DNA of 64,000 nucleotides from Candidatus Aphodovivens avistercoris (GCA_018710945.1 DVIW01000017.1:41767-105766); one strand, 5' to 3'. Positions 9,277 through 17,653 are shown, numbered from the stretch's first letter. Numbers and translations: made by a program. The notes: generated by a model from the letters alone, not told the origin.

Positions 9277-9364
9277 GTCCGCCTGTGCGGACGCTCCGGC
9301 CAGAAGCCCCTTTGGCGGGCGCCTGGCCGGAGCCGGAGGAAAGGAGCGTCGATTTCTCCTTTCC
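9277..9364 (-). promoter_or_regulatory. Structured mod operon leader with three consecutive hairpins
   Basis: Between the mod promoter and modA lie three perfect inverted repeats: 9338-9346/9356-9364 (9 bp), 9294-9303/9323-9332 (10 bp, 19-nt loop) and 9277-9282/9287-9292 (6 bp, 4-nt loop). The predicted transcript starts near 9360, so the first stem would be only partly transcribed and the other two lie fully in the 5' leader. A metal- or cofactor-sensing RNA is possible. I could not match it to the molybdenum cofactor riboswitch consensus from memory. Confidence 0.45.
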
Positions 9365-9366
9365 GC

Positions 9367-9395
9367 AGTATAAAGCTATTATCCTTAAATACCAA
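9367..9395 (-). promoter_or_regulatory. Promoter of the mod operon
   Basis: On the minus strand, -35 TTGGTA (9390-9395), a 17-bp spacer and -10 TATACT (9367-9372), inside an unusually AT-rich patch (9360-9440) of this GC-rich window. The predicted start is near 9360. Confidence 0.6.
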
Positions 9396-9453
9396 TATAG
9401 ATTAATAAGAATATTTTTATACAAGGAGTATTTCAGGCAAAAAGAGAGGCAGG

Positions 9454-9483
9454 GCCGGCAGGGCGCAACGACGCCCTGCCGGC
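9454..9483 (-). terminator. Rho-independent terminator of the amidohydrolase gene
   Basis: A perfect 12-bp GC stem (9454-9465 with 9472-9483) and a 6-nt loop. On the minus strand it is followed about 10 bases later by a run of T. It lies just after the amidohydrolase stop and just upstream of the mod promoter. Confidence 0.6.
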
Positions 9484-9493
9484 GGCCCGCCCG

Positions 9494-10789
9494 CTACAGC
9501 TCGGAGATGATGCGCTGGGTGCGCTGGGCCACCTCGGCCTTCGCGCGCTCGACGTCCACGCCCGGCCACACGCCGTCGCGGTAGATCACGCGGCCGTCGC
9601 ACATCGTCAGCACCACGTCGGCGCCATGCCCCGCGTACACCACGTTGGTCAGAGGGTCGGTCATGGGATGCCACGACGGGCCGGAAGTGTCCAGCACCGT
9701 CAGGTCGGCCTTCATGCCCTCCTTCACCAGGCCGCAGTCCTCGCGGCCCTGCGACAGCGCGCCGGTGCGCGTGGCGGCGGCGAGCACTTGCTTGGGCGTG
9801 ACCACCGTCGGGTCAAGGGCGCTGCCCTTGTAGATGAGCGCCATCAGGTACAGGTCCTGGAACAGGTCGTGGTTGTTGTTCGACGCCATGCCATCGGTAC
9901 CCAGGCACACGTTCACGCCGCGCTCAAGCATCTTCGGGATGGGCGCGAAGCCGCTGGCCAGCTTCATGTTGGAAGCGGGGTTGCACACCGCGAACACGCC
10001 GTGGCGCGCAAGGATCTCCAGGTCGCCGTCGTCACACCACACGCAGTGCGCTGCGGTGGTGGGGCTGTCCAGCACGCCGATGCTCTCGAAGTACGCCGCC
10101 GGCGTCAGCCCGCCGTGGCGCTGCTTGCACTCCTCGTGCTCGCTCTTCGTCTCCGACAGGTGCAGGTGCATGCGCAAGCCGGCCTCCTTGGTCACCTGGG
10201 CGATGTCGCGGCAAGTCTGCTCGTTGGAGGTGTACTCGGCGTGGATGTTGTAATCGACCAGGATGCGCCCGTCGAGCGCGCCGTGGTAGCGCGCGATGTA
10301 GTCCTGCATCTTGGCGCAGATGGCATAGTCGGAAAACGGCTTCGACTCGAAGAACAGCTCGCTTTCGCACACGTTCATCTTCATGCCCGCCTCGTTCACG
10401 GCGCGCACGCGCTCGTCGGTGGCGTAGTACATGTCGGAGAAGCCCACCGTGCCGTAGCGCGCCATCTCGGCGCAGGCCAAAAGCGTGCCCCAGTAGTTGT
10501 CCTCGGGCGTCATCTTCGCCTCGAACGGCCAGCACTTCGTCTCCAGCCACGCCTGCAGCGGCAGGTTCTCGGCGAAGCCGCGCAGAAGCGTCATCGGCGC
10601 ATGCGTGTGCGCGTTGTACAGCGCCGGCATCAGCAGCTTGCCGCGCCCGTCGTATTCCTCGCCGTAGTCCGCCGCGTCGGCTGGCGCCTCGTCGCCGATG
10701 TAGGCGATGCGGCCGTCCTTCACCCCCACCCACTGGTGCGCGCGGTAGTCCAGCTGCTCGTCCAGCAGGTCGATGTCCTTGAAAAGCAT
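9494..10789 (-). CDS. TRZ/ATZ-type amidohydrolase (MtaD/SsnA-like deaminase)
   Basis: A 431-aa cytoplasmic metal-dependent hydrolase. Metal ligands typical of the family are visible: HTH in NAHTHAP, HLHLSE with the catalytic Glu, His in TAAHCVW and Asp in LGTDGMASNN. This pattern fits the 5'-methylthioadenosine/S-adenosylhomocysteine deaminase and SsnA/atrazine chlorohydrolase group, which deaminates purine-like or triazine-like rings. The exact substrate is not decidable from sequence. It is a single gene with its own terminator. A -10 TATAAT (minus strand, 10854-10859) lies upstream, inside the palindrome-like ggattatatcc. Confidence 0.82.
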   Translation of the reverse strand: MLFKDIDLLDEQLDYRAHQWVGVKDGRIAYIGDEAPADAADYGEEYDGRGKLLMPALYNAHTHAPMTLLRGFAENLPLQAWLETKCWPFEAKMTPEDNYWGTLLACAEMARYGTVGFSDMYYATDERVRAVNEAGMKMNVCESELFFESKPFSDYAICAKMQDYIARYHGALDGRILVDYNIHAEYTSNEQTCRDIAQVTKEAGLRMHLHLSETKSEHEECKQRHGGLTPAAYFESIGVLDSPTTAAHCVWCDDGDLEILARHGVFAVCNPASNMKLASGFAPIPKMLERGVNVCLGTDGMASNNNHDLFQDLYLMALIYKGSALDPTVVTPKQVLAAATRTGALSQGREDCGLVKEGMKADLTVLDTSGPSWHPMTDPLTNVVYAGHGADVVLTMCDGRVIYRDGVWPGVDVERAKAEVAQRTQRIISEL

Positions 10790-11243
10790 GCGCCCTCGCT
10801 TCCTCGCTTCCGTTTCCGCCCTCCCCGTGCAGGCGGCGCTTCATTGCTATAGGATTATATCCAATAATGGCATGCAGCTGAAGAACTTTGAGCGCAGCGT
10901 CACGAAGCGCGGCGGCGGGCAAGCCTGAGGCCCTCGCGCTCGGCGAGCCGACGCAAACGCGGCAGCAGGCGCGCCGGGTGCCAAGCCCTCACGGCACGCG
11001 CTCGGCGCACCCCGCATGCCGTCCTCGCACCCCGCATCCGCCAAACCCTGCACGCCGCCTCCGCACCCCGCGCCCACCCCATTCCGCAGCCGCCCGCCGC
11101 GTCCTTGCCGCGCTTTCGGCACGCGAAGCGCAACAGCGTAGCCATCCCCGCATGCGGGGGCTATCTGTCATCGGCATATATGCTATCATCCGCCTAGTTG
11201 AAAGCGGAGCCGCCCGGAAGACGGCGCCACCAAGGAGGTAGAA
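10790..11243. other. Divergent intergenic region
   Basis: No supported gene. The left part holds the amidohydrolase -10 (10854-10859). The middle (about 10980-11085) is C-rich, with gcaccccgc repeated three times at irregular spacing. The right end holds a weak promoter for the Mrp gene (possible -10 TATCAT near 11183). Confidence 0.5.
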
Positions 11244-12101
11244 ATGGCAGAACAGGAGTGCACGCACGAGTGCGGCAGCTGCGGCGTCGCCGGATGCGGC
11301 GATCGCACCGAAGGGGGACCGCAGCTGCCCCAGACCAACGCGCGCAGCAGCATCAAGCACGTCATCGGCGTGGTAAGCGGCAAGGGCGGCGTGGGCAAAT
11401 CGCTGGTCACCAGCCTGCTTGCCAGCGAGATGCGCAAGCGCGGCCACAAGGTGGGCATCTTGGACGCCGACGTCACCGGCCCGTCCATCCCCAAGACCTT
11501 CGGCATCGTCAGCAAACTGACGGCCGACCAGGACGGCATCAACCCCGCCCTCACCGAAAGCGGCATCCCCGTGATGTCGGTGAACCTCATGCTGCCCGCC
11601 GACGACATGCCGGTGGCGTGGCGCGGCCCGGTGGTGACGGGCATCATCAACCAGTTCTGGAGCGAGACGAACTGGGGCGAGATCGACTATCTGTTCGTCG
11701 ACATGCCTCCGGGAACGTCGGACGTGTTCCTGACCGTGTTCCAGTCGCTGCCGGTGGACGGCATCGTCACCGTGTCGGCGCCGCAGGACCTCGTGGCGAT
11801 GATCGTGGGCAAGGCCGTGAACCTGGCGCACAACCTGAACGTGCCGGTGATCGGCCTGGTGGAGAACATGGCCTACTTCAAGTGCGACGAGTGCGGCAAG
11901 CAGCACTTCATCTTCGGCCAGCCCCAGGGCGAGGCCGTGGCCCGCAAGTACGCCATCCCCTCCCACGCCACCTTGCCCCTCGACCCCGCCTTCGCACGCC
12001 TGTGCGACGCCGGCAAGGTTGAGGATTACGACGTGGAAGGCGCGCTGGACGCCATCATCGAGCAGGTGGAGAAGGCCCACCGCGAGAAGCAGGAGGCATA
12101 G
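11244..12101 (+). CDS. Mrp/NBP35-family Fe-S cluster carrier ATPase
   Basis: A 285-aa P-loop protein that holds and transfers [4Fe-4S] clusters to apo-proteins. The deviant Walker A GKGGVGKS is at 46-53 and the switch-region Asp is in DADVTGPS. The CxxC that bridges the cluster in the dimer is C214-x2-C217 (FKCDECGK). The N-terminus has an extra cysteine cluster, C6-x3-C10-x2-C13-x4-C18, similar in idea to the NBP35 N-terminal cluster. The start follows AAGGAGGT at 11232-11239. It is monocistronic and ends at a strong hairpin. It fits an anaerobe rich in Fe-S enzymes. Confidence 0.92.
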   Translation: MAEQECTHECGSCGVAGCGDRTEGGPQLPQTNARSSIKHVIGVVSGKGGVGKSLVTSLLASEMRKRGHKVGILDADVTGPSIPKTFGIVSKLTADQDGINPALTESGIPVMSVNLMLPADDMPVAWRGPVVTGIINQFWSETNWGEIDYLFVDMPPGTSDVFLTVFQSLPVDGIVTVSAPQDLVAMIVGKAVNLAHNLNVPVIGLVENMAYFKCDECGKQHFIFGQPQGEAVARKYAIPSHATLPLDPAFARLCDAGKVEDYDVEGALDAIIEQVEKAHREKQEA

Positions 12102-12184
12102 GGCGAAGAGCCGCCCTTTGGCGAAGCGACAAGCAAGCGGCGGCGCACCTGCAAGCCGCACCGCCGCCCCCCCCTTGAAAAGCG

Positions 12185-12212
12185 AACGCCCCAGGCATCT
12201 GCCTGGGGCGTT
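12185..12212. terminator. Bidirectional hairpin terminator
   Basis: A long palindromic stem with arms acgccccaggca and tgcctggggcgt, TT on the plus side and a T-run within 10 bases on the minus side. It sits between the convergent mrp-like and aldo/keto reductase genes. Confidence 0.65.
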
Positions 12213-12333
12213 TCCGTTTGCGCACCTTGTGCGGGCGCGGCACCGAACCGCTCAGCCGCCCGTCGCGCTCAGCCGCCGCGCAGCGGACGCTTCGGCGGCA
12301 ACGCCGCGAACGCCCCGCCCGCCGAACAGCCGC

Positions 12334-13473
12334 CTACTTTCCCAGCAGCTCCGCGAAATCCGCCAGCGCAGCCGGGATGTCGATCTGCTGCGGGCACACC
12401 GCCGAGCAGCTGCCGCAGCCGATGCAGGCCTGCGGACGCTTGTCCTCGGGCATGACGCCGACGGCCATGGGCGCGATGAAACCGCCGCCGGTGACCTTGT
12501 GCTCGTTGTACAGCTCAAGCAGGCGCGGGATGTCCAGCCCCAGCGGGCAATGGCTCGTGCAGTAGCGGCAGGCCGTGCAGGGCAGCACGCTGCCGGCGGT
12601 GATGGCGCGGGCCGCCTCGGCAACGGCGGCGCGCTCCGCATCGGAAAGCGGCTTGGCGGCGTCGAAGATGGCGATGTTCTCCTTCATCTGCTCCAGCGAG
12701 GAGGCGCCGGACAGGATCGTGACCACCTGCGGGAGGTCCAGCAGCCAGCGCAGCGCCCACGACACGTTCGACTCGTCGGGGTTCACGGCGCGCAGCGCGG
12801 CCTCGGCGGCCTCGGGCAGCTTGCTCACCAGCTGGCCGCCGCGCACCGGCTCCATCACCCACACCGGGATGCCGTAGGAGGACAGAAGCTCCACCTTCGC
12901 CTTGGCGTCCTGGAACTCCCAGTCCAGGTAGTTCAGCTGCACCTGGCAGAACTCCATGCACTCGCCGTAAACTTTCAGGAAGCGCTCCAGCACCTCGTAG
13001 CTGCCATGGATGGAAAAGCCCAGATGGCGGATGCGCCCGGCGGCCTTCTGCTCCTTCAGGTAGCTGATGGTGCCGTACTTGGCGTCGTCAAGGTACTGCT
13101 CAATGTTCAGCTCGCAGATGTTGTGGGCCAGATAGAAGTCGAAATGCTCCACCTGGCACTTCTCCAGCTGCTTCTCGAAGATCTCCGGCGTCTTGCCGAA
13201 GCTGGACACGTCGTAGCCGGGGAACTTGTCGGCCAGGTTGAACGACGCACGCGGATGGCGCGCCAGAGCGCGGCCCATCACCAGCTCGGACGTGCCGTTG
13301 TGGTAGCCCCAAGCGGTGTCGAAGTAGTTCACGCCGTGCGCCAGCGCGTAGTCGACCATCTCAGTGGCGGCCGCCTCGTCGATCTTGCCCTCTTCACCGT
13401 CGATGACGGGCAGGCGCATGCAGCCCATGGCGTAGGCGGACAGCTTCTCGTCTTGGAAATCGCGGTAGATCAC
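12334..13473 (-). CDS. Aldo/keto reductase with C-terminal 2[4Fe-4S] ferredoxin domain
   Basis: A 379-aa redox protein. The N-terminal 270 residues are an aldo/keto reductase barrel (AMGCMRLPVI start, NYFDTAWGYHNG with the catalytic Asp/Tyr, later GASS). The C-terminus carries two cluster motifs of ferredoxin type: one beginning at Cys299 (CTACRYCTSHCP) and one at Cys350 (CIGCGSCSAVCP). The family is common in anaerobes, with unknown natural substrates, and may pass electrons between NAD(P)H or ferredoxin and an organic carbonyl. The start is GTG at 13473, chosen because AAGGAGG (13479-13485) lies five bases upstream. Longer in-frame extensions have no such site. Confidence 0.88.
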   Translation of the reverse strand: MIYRDFQDEKLSAYAMGCMRLPVIDGEEGKIDEAAATEMVDYALAHGVNYFDTAWGYHNGTSELVMGRALARHPRASFNLADKFPGYDVSSFGKTPEIFEKQLEKCQVEHFDFYLAHNICELNIEQYLDDAKYGTISYLKEQKAAGRIRHLGFSIHGSYEVLERFLKVYGECMEFCQVQLNYLDWEFQDAKAKVELLSSYGIPVWVMEPVRGGQLVSKLPEAAEAALRAVNPDESNVSWALRWLLDLPQVVTILSGASSLEQMKENIAIFDAAKPLSDAERAAVAEAARAITAGSVLPCTACRYCTSHCPLGLDIPRLLELYNEHKVTGGGFIAPMAVGVMPEDKRPQACIGCGSCSAVCPQQIDIPAALADFAELLGK

Positions 13474-13669
13474 GGAAACCTCCTTGCAGAACCCCTCTTC
13501 AGCGCAATTGCGCGCGGCCCGGCCGGCGGAAAGCCGCCCGACGCCAAACCGCGCGAACGCGTTGTCGCTATTGAACACCTTTGAGCGCGCTCCAACACCA
13601 GCGACGCGCAGGAACCTCGAAAAGAACTCCACATATGGCGTCGCGCGAAACTTTTTCAAAATTGGGTCT

Positions 13670-13697
13670 TGCGCTCCCCCGGGCAATCGCGTAATAT
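13670..13697 (+). promoter_or_regulatory. tRNA-Ala promoter
   Basis: -35 TTGCGC (13670-13675), a 16-bp spacer and -10 TAATAT (13692-13697), about 30 bases before the mature tRNA 5' end. Confidence 0.55.
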
Positions 13698-13728
13698 ATC
13701 CGTCGCTGCTTCGGTAGCAACCCGTTTC

Positions 13729-13804
13729 GGGGCATTAGCTCAGCTGGGAGAGCGCATGGCTGGCAGCCATGAGGTCAGGGGTTCGATCCCCCTATGCTCC
13801 ACCA
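13729..13804 (+). tRNA. tRNA-Ala (GGC)
   Basis: A complete 76-nt cloverleaf. The acceptor stem GGGGCAT pairs with ATGCTCC, the D arm contains AGCTCAGCTGGGAGAGC, the anticodon loop CTGGCAG gives anticodon GGC, and the T arm contains GGTTCGATCC. The 3' CCA is encoded (13802-13804). It is followed by a terminator-like hairpin. Confidence 0.97.
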
Positions 13805-13857
13805 TGAACGACACGGCCGTCAACCCTGGTTGGCGGCCGTTTTCGCTTTCCGCCTCA
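13784..13857 (+). repeat. Direct repeat copy 1: tRNA-Ala 3' end plus terminator hairpin
   Basis: The first of two copies, 174 bp apart. The first 25 nt (13784-13808, T-loop to just past CCA) are identical in both copies. The following hairpin has arms CGGCCGtCAACC and GGTTGgCGGCCG, then GTTTTCG. The second copy is at 13958-14031. Confidence 0.8.
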
Positions 13858-13877
13858 GGGGATCGAACCCGCGAGGG

Positions 13878-13902
13878 GCGAACAGCCCGGTGGGCTGTTC
13901 GC
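13878..13902. repeat. Perfect 11-bp palindrome inside the tRNA-end duplication
   Basis: Arms gcgaacagccc and gggctgttcgc with a 3-nt loop. A second small hairpin with a GCAA tetraloop (GGGCC/GGCCC) follows at about 13908-13921. Together they look like a REP-type mobile palindromic unit. Whether it recurs elsewhere in the genome cannot be seen here. Confidence 0.5.
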
Positions 13903-13957
13903 GACGGAGGGCCGCAAGGCCCAACGTCTCCAAGACGCGACCGCAGGGAGCGGCTTA

Positions 13958-14031
13958 CGATCCCCCTATGCTCCACCATGAATGGCACGCCCGTCAACCA
14001 CCGGTTGGCGGGCGTTTTCGTTTTCCGCCTC
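13958..14031 (+). repeat. Direct repeat copy 2: orphan tRNA-Ala 3' end plus hairpin
   Basis: Repeats the 25-nt tRNA 3' end exactly (13958-13982) without any 5' part of a tRNA, then a hairpin with arms CGCCCGtCAACC and GGTTGgCGGGCG followed by GTTTTCGTTTTCC. The changes relative to copy 1 are compensatory (CGGCCG/CGGCCG to CGCCCG/CGGGCG), so the hairpin was kept after duplication. Confidence 0.75.
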
Positions 14032-14127
14032 CCCGTCCGCCCTTCCCTGCGCGGGCTTTCCGCCGGCTTTGCCTATAATGGGGCTCGGAAACGCAAGCGC
14101 ACCGCCGTCGCACCGCAAGGAGGGCCC

Positions 14128-15039
14128 ATGTTCGGAGAAAACCTCGACCGCATCGTCGCGGCCATCGAGAAGAACTACGAAGCTGACGAGATCTTCTTCA
14201 CCAAACCCGGCCGTCGCTTCCCCAGCCGCGCCGCCGTGAAGAACGTGCTGAAGACCCTGCGCCGCGTGCTGTTCCCCGGCTACTTCGGCCCGGAGATGCT
14301 CTCGGGCGCCGCCAGCCCGGGCTACTTCATCGGCAGCACGCTCATCGAGGTGGAGCGCGAGCTGCGCGACCAGATCGTGCTGGCGCTCACCTACACCTCC
14401 GACGACCCCGACGCCTGCTGCCCGCCCGAGGACATCCAGAAGCGCGCCGACGAGATCATGGCCGCCTTCTTCGAAGAGCTGCCCAACATCCAGCGCGTGC
14501 TGCTGACCGACGTGCAGGCGCTGTTCGACGGCGACCCAGCCGCCGGCTCGAAGGAAGAGGTCATCTTCACCTACCCCGGCCTGTACGCCATCTACGTCTA
14601 CCGCGTGGCGCATGTGCTGTTCGAGCAGAAGGTGCCCATCATCCCCCGCGTCATGACGGAGCTGGCGCACTCCGGCACGGGCATCGACATCGGCGCGGGC
14701 GCCACGATCGGCGAGTACTTCTTCATCGACCATGGCACCGGCGTGGTGATCGGCGAGACCACCGAGATCGGCGACCACGTGAAGATCTACCAGGGCGTCA
14801 CCCTGGGCGCGCTGTCCACCCGCGGCGGCCAGCGCCTGGCCGGCGTGAAGCGCCACCCCACCATCGGCGACAACGTGACCATATACTCCAACGCCTCGGT
14901 CCTCGGCGGCGAGACCGTGGTGGGCGAGGGCTCGGTCATCGCCGGCTCCACCTTCGTCACCTTCAGCGTGCCGCCGCATTCGCGCGTGTCGGTGAAGGAC
15001 CAGGAGATCACCGTCCGCCAGCCCGGCGAGCGCGACTAG
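14128..15039 (+). CDS. cysE: Serine O-acetyltransferase (EpsC/CysE type)
   Basis: A 303-aa enzyme that acetylates L-serine with acetyl-CoA, the first step of cysteine synthesis. The C-terminal third is a left-handed beta-helix of hexapeptide repeats. It has the family's HSGTGIDIGAGATIGEYFFIDHGTGVVIGETTEIGD segment (split here by function: catalytic His in IDHGTG) and KRHPTIGDNV. An N-terminal helical region of about 180 residues is longer than in E. coli CysE, as in the EpsC-like group. The start follows AAGGAGG at 14117-14123. A very strong terminator follows. No cysK is adjacent. Confidence 0.92.
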   Translation: MFGENLDRIVAAIEKNYEADEIFFTKPGRRFPSRAAVKNVLKTLRRVLFPGYFGPEMLSGAASPGYFIGSTLIEVERELRDQIVLALTYTSDDPDACCPPEDIQKRADEIMAAFFEELPNIQRVLLTDVQALFDGDPAAGSKEEVIFTYPGLYAIYVYRVAHVLFEQKVPIIPRVMTELAHSGTGIDIGAGATIGEYFFIDHGTGVVIGETTEIGDHVKIYQGVTLGALSTRGGQRLAGVKRHPTIGDNVTIYSNASVLGGETVVGEGSVIAGSTFVTFSVPPHSRVSVKDQEITVRQPGERD

Positions 15040-15068
15040 CGCCGGTCCGCCTGCAGCTCCGAACGCAC

Positions 15069-15103
15069 GAAGCCCTCGACGGCAGCGCGCCGTCGAGGGC
15101 TTC
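15069..15103. terminator. Terminator after serine acetyltransferase
   Basis: A 15-bp perfect stem (15069-15083 with 15089-15103) and a 5-nt loop, followed by TTCATT. It lies between convergent genes and may also stop the opposite-strand transporter transcript. Confidence 0.7.
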
Positions 15104-15268
15104 TTCATTGCCGAAGGCTGGAGGGGTCCGCCGACGGGAGGCGGCAGACGCCTTCGGCTCGCGGAGGAACGCGGGCCCTTCCCCGCCCGGCTGCGCAGAT
15201 GCGCAAGGGCGGACGGGGAAGCCCCGCCGCGCGCCGGCATGGCGCCGGTCACGCGGCTGCGGCAAACC

Positions 15269-16588
15269 TTACACGGGCAGCAGACCGAACACCGTCGCGA
15301 ACAGCGTGGCGATGATCACGCCCACTTCCATGTAGATGACGCCGCGCTTGCCCAGCTCCATGATGTCCACCTCGGCAACGGCGGTGGACACGTAGGTGGT
15401 GGCGGTCATCGGCGAGACGGCCGAGCCCATGCCCATGACCACGGCCAGCGGCGCGATGATGGCGACGGCCGAGATGTCGAACGACAGGCCCACGGCGGCG
15501 ATCATCGGGAACATCGCCATGTACATCTGGTAGGGCACCAGGCGCACGATGAACACGGCCAGCAGGATGAAGATGACGCCCGAGAAGCGCAGCAGGAAGC
15601 TGGGCACGACGCCCACCAGCCACGTGGACAGAACGTTGAGCAGCGAGGTGCCGCCCTCAGGCGCGTAGCTGAACACGGCGATGTAGGCGGACACGGCCAA
15701 AAGCATCAACAGGATGTTCAGGATGGGAGCAGCGGCCTTGTTCCACACCTTGCCGGAGTCCTTCAGGTAGTTCACCACGGTGCCCAGGAACGCGGCGGCG
15801 GCGAAGATGAACCACGCCGGCAGGCCGGACAGCGTCAGGCACAGCACCACGGCCACGAACAGCAGCAGGTTGAACCAGAACAGCTTGGGACGGGCCAGCG
15901 GGTTCTCCTTCTTCTGGTGCTCCTCGGACTCCTCGACGGCGTCATGCGGCAGAGCCAGCGTGCCGTGCTTGCGCTTATGCATGATCGTGAAGTAGGCGAT
16001 CTCCAGGATGAGCACGGGAATGAAGCACAGCGCCCACGGCATGGCCGCAGCGGACAGCTCGTTGATCTCGGCGCCGATCATCTGCGAGGCCATGGCCAGG
16101 CCGAACGACCACGGCAGGAACGAGAACACCACCAGCGACGTGCCGATGATGATGATCGCGGCCATGCGGTCCATGTTGAAGCGCTTGTACAGCTGCAGCA
16201 CGATGGGCACGGTGACCAGGTAGGCCGCCGTGATGTTGGTGGTCAGCGACACGATCAGCGAGATGACCGCCGTCAGGATCAGGATCACCAGCACGTTGAT
16301 CTTGTCGCCCACGATGGACAGCAGCTTGTCGATGATGATGTCGAACATGCCCGACTCGGTGACGATCTGGAAATAGATCAAGCTGAACAGGATCATGTAG
16401 CCGACGCTGGTCATGAGGCTGTTGAACTGGTTCGCCACGGCGGTGGCGGTGTCGAAGATGCTGTAGCCCGCGATGAGCGCGAACACGAACGGCACCACCA
16501 TCATGGTGATGGGGGTGGGGATCTTGTTCCACATCAGCGCGGCGAACAAGACCACCACCAAAAGGATTGCAAGGATGACCGGATCCAT
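15269..16588 (-). CDS. CitMHS-family carboxylate transporter
   Basis: A 439-aa membrane protein with about 11-12 helices of the citrate-Mg2+:H+/ion transporter superfamily. It has two repeated halves, the first with SLTTNITAAYLVTVP and the second with GSAVSPMTATTYVSTA, which match the paired re-entrant loops of this fold. It imports or exchanges an organic acid. It starts 39 bp after the metallo-hydrolase gene on the same strand, so the two form one operon, probably under the upstream TetR protein. The substrate is unknown. Confidence 0.82.
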   Translation of the reverse strand: MDPVILAILLVVVLFAALMWNKIPTPITMMVVPFVFALIAGYSIFDTATAVANQFNSLMTSVGYMILFSLIYFQIVTESGMFDIIIDKLLSIVGDKINVLVILILTAVISLIVSLTTNITAAYLVTVPIVLQLYKRFNMDRMAAIIIIGTSLVVFSFLPWSFGLAMASQMIGAEINELSAAAMPWALCFIPVLILEIAYFTIMHKRKHGTLALPHDAVEESEEHQKKENPLARPKLFWFNLLLFVAVVLCLTLSGLPAWFIFAAAAFLGTVVNYLKDSGKVWNKAAAPILNILLMLLAVSAYIAVFSYAPEGGTSLLNVLSTWLVGVVPSFLLRFSGVIFILLAVFIVRLVPYQMYMAMFPMIAAVGLSFDISAVAIIAPLAVVMGMGSAVSPMTATTYVSTAVAEVDIMELGKRGVIYMEVGVIIATLFATVFGLLPV

Positions 16589-16627
16589 CTTTTTCCCCTC
16601 TCTTTGGAACAGTTTCCGGAAGCGGCG

Positions 16628-17476
16628 CTACATCTTGAACGCAACGCCGGCGGCGCGCTGCTCTTTCGCCTCGATGGCGCGGCCGCGGAACATCTCCAGG
16701 CAGTCGCGCACGGCCTCAGGCGACGACACGAACGGGTTGTTCACGCCGTCCACCATGCGGCGGACGATCTCGAGCTTCAGGTAGGCAAGGTCGACGAAGG
16801 GGTGGTTGGACACGTAGCAGTCCACCCCGCGCTTTTCGCAGACGGCCTCGAACTTGTCCACCGACGCCATGTACTCGTCGGGGTCGGTCCAGGGCATCAC
16901 GCCCGTGCCACCCCACAGCATCACCTTGTGCGGCGCGCCGCAGTCGGTCACGTCGATCACGTAGCTCATGCAGCCAGGGGTGTGGCCCGGGGTCAGCACG
17001 CACTCGATGGTCGCATCGCCGAAGGTCAGCACATCGCCGTCCTGCAGCAGCACGTCGGCATCCCAGGGAAGCGGCGCGAGCGGCGGCATGCCGGGGATCT
17101 GGTCGGGATCCTTGCCGTAGGCGTTGTCGATCTCGCTCAGGTAGATCTTCGTGCCGAACTCGCTGCGGAACCAGTCGGCGATGCCGTAGTGGTCCTCATG
17201 GGCGTGCGTCAGCACGATGTGCTTCACGTCGGACAGCTCGTGGCCGAGCTCCTTGATGCCGGCCTTCAGCAGCTCCGCGTAGCGCTCGCGCGGCCACATG
17301 GCGTCGATGAGCACGCAGCCCTCGCTCGTCTCCAGCAGGTAGCAGCACACGCTGTGGTCGCCGATGTAACACAGCTGGTCGAAGAAGCGCGTCGGCTCGA
17401 CCGGCTCCTCCGCGTTGAAGTCGGGCCGATGCGGCCGGATGGGCCGCCACCCGTTGTAGCGGATTTCCTCGGACAT
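16628..17476 (-). CDS. Metallo-beta-lactamase-fold hydrolase
   Basis: A 282-aa cytoplasmic hydrolase. The zinc-binding motif THAHEDHYG (HxHxDH) is present, with a further His in TPGHTPG and a late His in SNHPF. Members of this fold cleave lactones, thioesters or esters. Being cotranscribed with a carboxylate transporter, it could open a lactone or thioester form of the imported acid (inference). The start at 17476 follows a GGGGAG site. Longer upstream reading is unsupported and AT-rich. The promoter region contains two TetR-type palindromes. Confidence 0.85.
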   Translation of the reverse strand: MSEEIRYNGWRPIRPHRPDFNAEEPVEPTRFFDQLCYIGDHSVCCYLLETSEGCVLIDAMWPRERYAELLKAGIKELGHELSDVKHIVLTHAHEDHYGIADWFRSEFGTKIYLSEIDNAYGKDPDQIPGMPPLAPLPWDADVLLQDGDVLTFGDATIECVLTPGHTPGCMSYVIDVTDCGAPHKVMLWGGTGVMPWTDPDEYMASVDKFEAVCEKRGVDCYVSNHPFVDLAYLKLEIVRRMVDGVNNPFVSSPEAVRDCLEMFRGRAIEAKEQRAAGVAFKM

Positions 17477-17653
17477 GGTTCGTCTCCCCTTTCTTCTTCC
17501 GCGCGACCCCTTCTCCGGGATCGCCCTTAACTGCGACGGGACCCCTCGTCCCGCTATCGCCTCGATGGCCCGCCGCCTGCTCCTTTTCGGCGGCGCGGGC
17601 TCGTCGCGCTCCTTCCCCTTGCAGTGCGCATCATCTGGAATGTTTATTATTAC

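Larger units (their letters stand above)
13805..14127. other. Intergenic region with tRNA-end duplication and palindromic insert
   Basis: No gene. It holds the terminator of the tRNA, a palindrome-rich insert (13858-13957), the second copy of the tRNA 3' end and its hairpin, and the upstream region of the serine acetyltransferase gene (a TATAAT is at 14073-14078). Confidence 0.7.

Noticed and set aside
9199..9364. Assignment of the modA leader as a molybdenum cofactor riboswitch
   Set aside because: Hairpins are clear, but I could not match the conserved loop sequences of that class from memory, so only a generic structured leader is reported.
10980..11085. C-rich repeated gcaccccgc units, considered as a repeat array
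   Set aside because: Only three copies at irregular distances, no conserved spacer; treated as low-complexity intergenic DNA.
15239..17530. Plus-strand open frame of 763 codons opposite the CitMHS transporter and hydrolase
   Set aside because: The translated sequence is His/Asp/Gln low-complexity text created by antisense of hydrophobic codons, across two real genes and their gap.
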